A stretch of DNA of 64,000 nucleotides from Neospora caninum Liverpool (lineage: Eukaryota; Apicomplexa; Conoidasida; Eucoccidiorida; Sarcocystidae): contig NC_018396.1 of NCBI RefSeq assembly GCF_000208865.1, positions 6,566,514 to 6,630,513 of the forward strand, written 5' to 3'. The position numbers and the translations under genes were made by a program. Under the pieces are notes generated by a model. That model was not told the DNA's origin and searched no databases. It worked only from the letters and a program-made list of their open reading frames with translations. Below, piece after piece: positions 43,626 to 64,000 of this stretch. The stretch's first letter is position 1. Each line of letters opens with the position of its first letter.

Positions 43626-46600
43626 GCCTGGCACGTGACGGCCATCATGCTTTAGTGAGATGGGGGGACGGCCTGTTTGAGAGGGCATCTGTTTTGAAAA
43701 CTGAAATTTCTTAGGTTGTTTGGAAGAAGAGTCCACAGTTCACTGATGTGTCTGTTCTGTCGGCGGTGACAGTTCCAGAAGAAGGAAACTTTTTGGATCC
43801 TTCGCCACTCCTCTTTTTCTGGAAGACACAGGAATCACGGAGCATGTCTTTTTTCTCCCTCTGTTTTTCATCTGGTGTGCTTGTCCAGAATCTCTCAGGA
43901 TATCGGGTGGGCGCTCCCGCGGCTCTCGCCTTTGGAGGTGACCTCGTACCTGCCGGCGCACCTGACTTCTCCTGGCCTTCACCCGCACCCGTCTGAGTTG
44001 CTAAATTCGAACAGAAATCGTGGGCCTTCGTCCCTTTTGCAGGAAAAGAAAACGGTTCTCCAGGAAATCCGAAAAGCTCAAAAAGGAGAGGGATCCGACG
44101 AAACAAGTCCCTCGCGAGAAGACGCACCCGACGTCGGAGTCGCATACACAGATTCAGCTGGAGGGTCTGTGGAACCGAGTGTGCGTACACCCCAAACAGA
44201 TCGAGGCGTCAAAAGCTCCGGTGTACATAAGCCTGAGAAAGAGTGGATTCCGCCCTTGCGCCCACCTTCTCGTCAGCCCCATCGATCCCGCATCATTGGA
44301 GTTTTTAACAATTTCCTGCTTGTCGAGGTTGACGTCAAGAAGCGGAAGCGTGAGAAACGGGAAGTCGCTGAGCGTTTGGAGGCCGAGGCGAGCAGGAGAG
44401 CCGAAGGACAGATTGAAGAGCGGCAGGAGCCCAGCAAGCAGGCTGAGACCCGAGACGTATCTGGAACAGAGGCGAAGGGAGAGGATGGAATGGAAGCGGG
44501 GAAAGACACACTCGCCGCGCTCCTCCCCATCGAAGAATTCGGGCACATCCTTGAGTGGGTTCGCCACCGTGAGAAGGTGTACACACACCGCAATACCTTC
44601 ACCTACGGCCTCACAATGCGAGGCAACAAACCGTGGCAGGGCTTTCGGTTTGCGGAAGATGAAAAGACCGGACGCGACGACGAAATCGAGAGTAAGCCTC
44701 GTGTGTGTTGGATCTGCGACCTCTCAACTTTTCTTCGAGTTTGTCTGCCGTCGGAGGGCCCATTTCACGACGTATTTGGATGCTTTGATGTGCCTCGTGG
44801 CCTGCGTCCTTCGCGTCCCTGAGCACGCGTCACATGCCGCCGACTCTATACTCATATAGTCAAATATATGTATATATTTTATGTACTTCTTATGTGCGTC
44901 TACACTCCGTTTTTGTGAGGAAAGCGCTGAGCATTCAGAACTTCAGCAGCTATGCACCGTGTCTGTTTGTCACTTTTTTTCTTTCCTCCTCTTCAGGCAA
45001 GGCACCGCCGTCGTCGATCGATCTTTACTTTTCTTGTGTCCAGAAGTTTCCCCTGGATCTGGATTTCCCCGCGACGAATTCGCTCTCGGCCTTCCTGCCT
45101 CCGGTCCGCGGCCCGCCCCGCTCCCCGGCTGCTGGCGCCCTCGCGAAAATCGGCACACAAGCGGTGCTCGAAACCGCCAACTACCTCTTCGGGTCTCGCG
45201 CGTCTTCTTCTTCTTCGGTGCCTTTCCTGCCTTTGCCGAGGGTCCCCGCGCGTCCTCCGTGGGTGGTGGTGATGTCGGCGCATCCGCCGATTCCAACCGA
45301 AGTCGCGTACATGCTGTTTTTTCACCAGCCGCCGAACCATCTCCAGGCTGAGGTCGAGAAGTTCCACAAATTCATGGAGGAGCGCGAGCGCGAGCACCTC
45401 GCAGATACGCTCTCCCTGTATAAGCCGTACGGGGAAGACGGGAGGATCGCCCTGGAGAGGTGGAACAGAGCCCACAGACAAACCCTGCGCCAGCGACAGA
45501 CTGCGGGATTTCCGTGGTGGGACGAGCGAGGCGAGGCGGCTCGCGAGGGCGAGTTGCAAAACGTCCTCGGCTACTACCAGTACAAGATGCTGCTCCTTGC
45601 TCGCGAACAAGCCAAGGAAGAGGCGGCGCTCGAACGCATGCACAACATCGTTTTCATAGATCGGCACGGCGACGCACTCGAGGACATCACACGTAAGGAT
45701 AAAGCAAACGCGGGGAGGGAGCAGGCAGGGGCACGGCGGACAAGACCAGAAAGGCGAGAGGAACGAAGTGCGGAAACCCGACTCGCGGAGTCGTGCAGAT
45801 GCTATATATCTCTTATATATATAGGTATACATGCATGCGTGCGGTGTGCTGTGTATATGTGGAGGGGCTACGCAGCGAAGGCAGCACGTGTCACCGCCGT
45901 TCGTTCCCTTTTTGGTTCCTTCGCTTGTCAGACTGGGTGTTGGACGAGAGGAAGAAGCGCCTAACTCCAAAGTTCGTTGCGCAGTTTGTGGAAGACATCG
46001 AAGACCGCTCCGCCGTTCTGCGGCGTCTCGATCTCACAGAGGTACAGGTCGACGCCCGAGCTGTGTGCAGAGAGCCATCGAAGTAGACAAAGGCCGAAAA
46101 GAGTGCATGCAAACGAGGGAGGCAGAGCGGCGGAAAAACCTGGCGAGAGAGGACTGGAACGCGAACAGAGAGAGCGTCTGTGGCACACTTTGGCAAAAGG
46201 AGAGTCTTGAATGAAAACTAGGAGACGCGACACACGCACAAAGCGCGGTCCCGATCGCACCGTTTGCTGTTCTTTCCGCAGCCTGTTTGTGCCTCGGCAA
46301 AGCTTCTGAAAAGTTGTTTTGGGCGTGCAGCTGTGTCCGTCCCTCTCCCACGAGCGTGCTGTCTGTGGAACCTTTTTCTGTGCAGCCCCTGAGAGCTCTG
46401 ATTCGCGAGCGCGAGCGCCTGCGCCGCACAGACGTCTCGGCGTTGCCTCGTTTGCAAGAGAGGAAGGAACTTCTGACTCGCCAGCATCGCCCCACGCCCC
46501 GCAGTACGATTGAGAATGCGGTGGACATACACCCGGAGGCGCGGCAGCGGCTGCTACGCCTCCTCGACGCGCGAATTCCCTTCATGGATCCGATTGCCTG

Positions 46601-47821
46601 GATGCGTCAGATCCACGAGGAGAAGCGGAGAAGCCGCACAGGCGACCCTGCCTCGCCGCCGCTCTGGGAAATGTTCATGCTGCATGCACGCGTGAACTTG
46701 CAAAAGGCGGCGCCGCCAGACGACATCCCCAGCTACGACGCGTGGCAGAAAACGGAGGGCGCAGGCAGAAGAAAATTCAAAAAGCAAAACGCAGAAGGAC
46801 CAATGAAACACGTGAGTCGAGACGAAGAGAGAGCACAGAAGAAAGGAAAGAAACAGAAGGCGAAGCGAACTGAGAAACGATTGACGTAAAGACATCTTTT
46901 TCTCGTGGCCGTCGCCGGCATATATGTGTGTATATGTATGTATGTATGCATGCATGTATGTATGTATATCCTGAGATTTTTGCTCCCCGTCACTGCTGTC
47001 CCGGTGTGTGTCATTGCTCCATGTCGTTCTCATCTGCGGGTGTAAATCTGCCCGTCATCAGAAGGTATCTGTCTCTGTGCATGCGTGTCGGAAATGGCGG
47101 TGTGCTTGTCTCTGTCTGTGAGCCGCTGGAGTTTCGCCTCTTCTTCCAAGTTGCTCTTGCAGGCCTGTGAGGACTGTTGCGCCTTGGCGGCGTCTCTGCC
47201 TCTCTGTCTCCTCTCGTTCTCTCCACGATTTCCCTCTGTGCCACTGTTATCTGTCGCCTTTCCTTCTTTCTGTCGCTCTCTCCTCGATCTTTCCTCCTCC
47301 TCTCCATCTTTCCCTTGTCTCTACAATCGATCCACTCGAACTCTCTGTGTCTGCACGAGGTAGACACCGTCGCGCGCCGCTCCACTCGTGCGACTGTCTC
47401 GCACCGTCCGCCCAGCAAACCCCCTCACATGCAGAGACATGCATGCGTGCGTACGGCTGTCTGTGGCTCTGAGCATAGACACGGATGTGCATGCAAAACT
47501 GTGTGGGGCGTTCTTCAGGTGGTGGACCCTCTGGAAGCGATGATTGACCAGTTGCCCGAGGGGGCGTCGGATTTCCTGCACGACTCCACAGACGAGACGG
47601 TCAGCACTCAGACCCTGAGGAACCTGCAGCGCGATCTCGCCTCTTCGCTCTTGCCTCGCGGCAGCAGGCGTGAAGGTATGCTGGACGACTACGTAAGCAT
47701 CAAAGATCTCCATCCTGAACTCCCCGAGCTCACCGAGCTGGCCGGCGGCAAGGCGGCGAACCAGCGCTGCGAAGTCTTCCTCCCGCTCACAGACAGCCTC
47801 GACGAGGCAGGCACACAATGA
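39549..47821 (+). CDS. Large predicted secretory/apicoplast-targeted protein, eight exons, function unknown
   Basis: Exons: 39549-40508, 41206-41947, 42517-43279, 43889-44691, 44997-45692, 45932-46041, 46386-46811, 47519-47821. All seven junctions are GT-AG and phase-consistent, giving about 1,600 residues ending in TGA. The leader has Arg-rich sequence, then a hydrophobic segment at ~44-68 ('[17 protein letters not shown]'), then a Ser/Arg-rich stretch. This matches the bipartite signal-plus-transit layout of apicoplast proteins and is inference. An in-frame ATG at 39483 is an alternative start. Exons 3-8 are more conserved in feel: '[20 protein letters not shown]', '[17 protein letters not shown]', '[19 protein letters not shown]', '[20 protein letters not shown]', then helical, charged segments. 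I recognise no catalytic motif or named family. Introns carry (TA)n tracts. Confidence 0.8.
43529..43561. repeat. (TA)n microsatellite, intron 3
   Basis: Sixteen or so TA units in the intron between exons 3 and 4 of the eight-exon gene. Confidence 0.95.
43587..43623. repeat. (TA)n microsatellite, intron 3
   Basis: A second TA tract 25 bases after the first, in the same intron. The pair could form a large hairpin in RNA or DNA. Confidence 0.95.
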
Positions 47822-49351
47822 AAAAAGAAAGGAAAGGAGAAAGAACAAGAAGAAGGAACAAGGAGAACATGAAGGTAGAACAGGAAGGAAGAAGAGACGA
47901 AAAAGGAGAGGGACGGAGAAAGAGCGAACGTTTTGAAAGACCCAAGGGAGTAAAATCGTGCAAACAAGCCAGGGGGAGACGGTGATAGCAGGACCATTGG
48001 GGTGGAGACAGCGAAAGCGAGGAGGAATTCGCGTTGAGTGGCTGCGGCGGAGAGACGTTCCGGAACGAGAATCGACCGTCAGAGTTTTCGCTGGCTGCGC
48101 CTTTTGGAGTTTTACGTGGAAATCTGTTTTTTCGCGATCTGTTTCAGCTTTTAACCCTTGCCTTCCCTTCAATGTTTTTGCCTTTTGACTGTCTTTCTTT
48201 CCGTGCCCTCTTCGGCAATCTTTTCGTTTCGCCGTCCCCTCGTCGCTGGGTCGCCGACCACGTCTACACCCTCTTTCCGTGGTTTCTTTGCGCATTTCGT
48301 TCCTTTCTTTCTCTCTCCTCCTGCGTTCCCTGCGCACTTCCTCCACTTTCTTTCCCCCTTCTCTCTCCTTCGTGGTGTCTCATTCCTCTTTCGCCTGTCT
48401 CCTTCCTGTTCCCTGTCTCCTTCCTCCTGCTCCCTGTCTCCACTGTCTCTGGTGGTTTGTCAACGCGTGCACAATTCTGTCTGCGTCAGCGCTACGGGAC
48501 GCTCGCAGTGTCGCTGGCCTGGCCCCTGAAGAAAGGCGCGACTGCTCTATGAACTGCCGCCGTTTCGTTGTCAATTGAATGAGCGGTCGCGCGCCCCGAC
48601 CCTCGTGAGGCTTCGTTTTCTTCCTTCCTCAAACGCTTAAAAGCAGCTATCCATCGGAACCTGTCGTGCTTGGCTTTGAGAAGGCACCCCTGTTTGTTTT
48701 TGCTCGCGTTTGCGCTCGCTGAAAAAGGCCCAGACAACGACGCAGACTGAGATTTGCGGCGAGAGGCGACTCACTGCTACGCCTGGCAAACAGCTACGCG
48801 GCACGCACCCGCGAAAAAAGCGTTGTCGGCCCGGTCGCGCGCTCTGCACTCTCAAACTCTGGAAAGCCGCCATCCGTTTCCTCTTTTCTCTGCGATTGTC
48901 AGACTCCCGAGTTAGTCGATGCGTTTAGTCGATGCTTTTTGTCGAGCATCAGGAGCGAACACACACTCACACAGAGCAGCGAACCCCCTGAAGCGCGTTT
49001 TCGGCCTCGCTGGGGAGAGAGGCGCTTTGGCGCCACTATCCAACAGGCACGGGACAGTGTCCCTGAAAAAGACGCACTCCAGCGAGTTAAGAATCGAGCG
49101 AAAAGTGGACAACATTTGCGGATACAGTCCCCCATGAAGGAGACAGAGAGAACGTGCGGAGCACCTTTCCGGCTGCATGCATTCTCGTGTTTTCCTGACA
49201 ACATGACCCACTTCAAAAAGGCTGGAATCACGCTTTTCCTGCCACGCACTCGCTCCTATCCATATATGTATTGGCGTACATAACTACTCATTCACACATA
49301 TACTCACACCCATAAACGTACTTGCCTGTGCAAGTATCTGCATAGACATTG

Positions 49352-49390
<39 letters not shown>

Positions 49391-49501
49391 GTACGCATAG
49401 TGATATATATGGATACACGATACGCGCATATAAATAGATACACGTGTGTGTATCTGTGAGAACAGAGAGTGCGTTTTCTCTTCGGCGTCGCCATGCTTGC
49501 A
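47822..49501. other. Convergent 3' spacer between the eight-exon gene and PI3K
   Basis: Contains both 3' UTRs. A strongly pyrimidine-rich block lies at about 48.2-48.5 kb and a (TA)n tract at about 49357-49384. No frame shows a recognisable motif. Confidence 0.55.
49357..49384. repeat. (TA)n microsatellite
   Basis: Fourteen or so TA units just downstream of the PI3K stop codon. Confidence 0.9.
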
Positions 49502-62365
<12,864 letters not shown>

Positions 62366-64000
62366 CGTGGCGAAGGCTAGAGAGACGGCAGAGCGGAACA
62401 CGAACGGGACAGTTCTGGCCCGCGGAGAAAAGGGGGGAAGGCTTCGAGGCACGCACGAGAAGAAGGCGGGACAACGCAGACCAGGAGACTAGAGAAAGCG
62501 TAGGCGCGAGAAGAACGCGAGGAAAGCCGCGGAGAAAGGCGCACGCCTCGCCCGCGGTCATTTCCCCCGCCGCGAAGAACGGAAGGGAGGGAAAAAGGAA
62601 GACGGGTGCATCGTCACAACACTGCAGGCCTCCAGGAGGTGCCGAGCAGCTGCGGGGAAGAGCAGCGCGAGGAGGGGAAATGCATTTTTCAAGAGAATCC
62701 GCGGAACTGCTCAGAAGGGAAGAGACACCAGAAGGCCCTCCAGTGCCCCTGCGTCTCCGCACGCAGCTGGAGCGGCGCGTTTCGCCCGCGACGAGAAACG
62801 GATTTCTCTGGAACTCTTGCCGAGACCAGGCGAGACGCGGAACAGAAACCAAAGGGAAGAGGCGGAGAGAAGCCTAGAGAGAACGCGAGAGACACAGCCG
62901 TAGCTAGAAGAGTCGGCGCAGGCGGGAGGGCAGTCGAAGAAGAGGAGAGAAAGGGAAAGAGAACGAACCTGTCTTGGCCGAGACACAGACAAATTCCAAG
63001 CAAGGCGAAGATTGCTGCCGAGCATGAGAAACCCGCCGAAAGACCGACCGCTTCGGGTGTATGTACACTGCGCGTTTTTGGAGGGCTGGTCGGCTGGTCG
63101 GCGCGCGGGCGACACAAGACAAAAACAGAGACTGGCGGGATTTGTGGATTGCTCCGCGTTTCCGCCCGCCAGCTTCCTCTCGGCGTTTCGTCTGGGCGCT
63201 GCCGTGGCATTTGTTTCACTCCATGGCTTTTCGATTTCCGGTTTTCTGCATTTTCTCCCGCGATGCGCCGCACACGAGTCTCGCTGCTTGGTCGAAATTC
63301 GCCAGCGGAGAAAACGCTGTTTTCGCGACAGCGAACACAAACTGCATGCACACTGTTCCGGCGGGAGAGTTGTGTCTCCGCTTTGCTTTAAACGAGAAAG
63401 GGGAAAACGTGAACCTTTCGGAGGCGAGAGAGCGGGGCGCAAAGGAGTCCACGGAGTGTGCTGCGACACCTGTCAGTCGCCATTTCCTTCTCTTTGTGCT
63501 CTGGTGTTTTCTCCTGGATTGATTGCTCTCTGGGAGTCTCTGGGCGCCGGGCCCCGTGTCGTCTCGCTCGCCACGCAGAGGAGCGATTTTGATATGAGAA
63601 AGAGAAAGGGCGAAACCGCGGAACGAAACGTCTCTTCCTGCGTTTCAGAGGCTTCTCCACGGTTGCTGAAACTCTGTTTGCTTCTCTTTTCCAACCCTTT
63701 CTCGCTTTTAAACTGGGCGAGGTAGATACACCAGAGCACGCCATCCCAGACCCCCCTTTGGCTGAACAAAGGGTTTTCGGAAACCCTGATAAAGTGGAAG
63801 CCGTGGGTTTTGCCTTTCTTCCATCGTACGTGGGTTGAGGTTCAAGAGAGAAAAAATGTGGGAAATTCGCATGGCTGTATAGACACCCGACGAACAACGG
63901 CACCTGACTTTTCGGGCGAGCCCGAGGACGCGTTTCATTTTCCCCTTTGATCATCTCCATAAACTTGTCTTTTCTCTCCTCCCTTCCTTGGTAGGATCTT
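62366..64000. other. PI3K upstream region and right-edge spacer
   Basis: Contains the PI3K promoter and 5' leader. GA-rich sequence runs to about 63.0 kb. Several frames of 150-260 codons exist on both strands but none shows a motif or splice logic. No gene is supported before the window edge. Confidence 0.5.

Noticed and set aside
43717..43996. Plus-strand frame starting after a ttctcttag-like acceptor, as an exon of the eight-exon gene
   Set aside because: It needs phase 0, but exon 3 ends in phase 2. The acceptor at 43888/43889 fits the phase and continues the conserved reading.

Overview
The window looks like nuclear DNA of Toxoplasma gondii or a very close sarcocystid coccidian (Hammondia or Neospora). 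The signs are moderately high GC coding sequence, long uninterrupted exons, Ser/Gly/Glu-rich low-complexity inserts inside conserved domains, GTGAG/GTAAG splice donors, many (TA)n microsatellites and TGCATGC motifs in introns and spacers, starts of the form (c)aaaATGG, and an SRS-family GPI-anchored surface antigen, a family characteristic of these parasites. The species call is inference. I could not run an alignment.

Layout, left to right. 0.5-0.7 kb: a short minus-strand coding segment of unknown function. 4.3-9.8 kb: a single-exon, 1,811-residue F-box/LRR-like protein on plus. 12.3-13.2 kb: two minus-strand exons of an unrecognised gene. 13.7-18.0 kb: a RING-finger protein on minus with a C-terminal 'NC' motif region. 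21.9-24.7 kb: a three-exon polytopic membrane protein on plus. 25.9-31.2 kb: a single-exon NDR/LATS-like AGC kinase on minus with a very large activation-segment insert. 34.1-35.8 kb: a two-exon, two-domain SRS surface antigen on minus. 39.5-47.8 kb: an eight-exon, about 1,600-residue plus-strand protein with a signal-anchor leader, possibly apicoplast-targeted. 49.5-62.4 kb: a nine-exon, about 2,872-residue class III phosphatidylinositol 3-kinase (VPS34) on minus.

The intervals 18.0-21.9, 31.2-34.1 and 35.8-39.5 kb hold no gene I can support.

The spliced models were built by hand. For the PI3K, the eight-exon gene, the membrane protein, the RING gene and the SRS gene, every junction was checked for reading phase and all are consistent. 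The genes appear to be independent, monocistronic units on both strands. I see no operon logic. The functional theme is regulatory and membrane biology: a PI3P-making lipid kinase, an NDR-type kinase, two candidate ubiquitin-pathway proteins (F-box, RING), one surface antigen, and two membrane or secretory proteins of unknown role.
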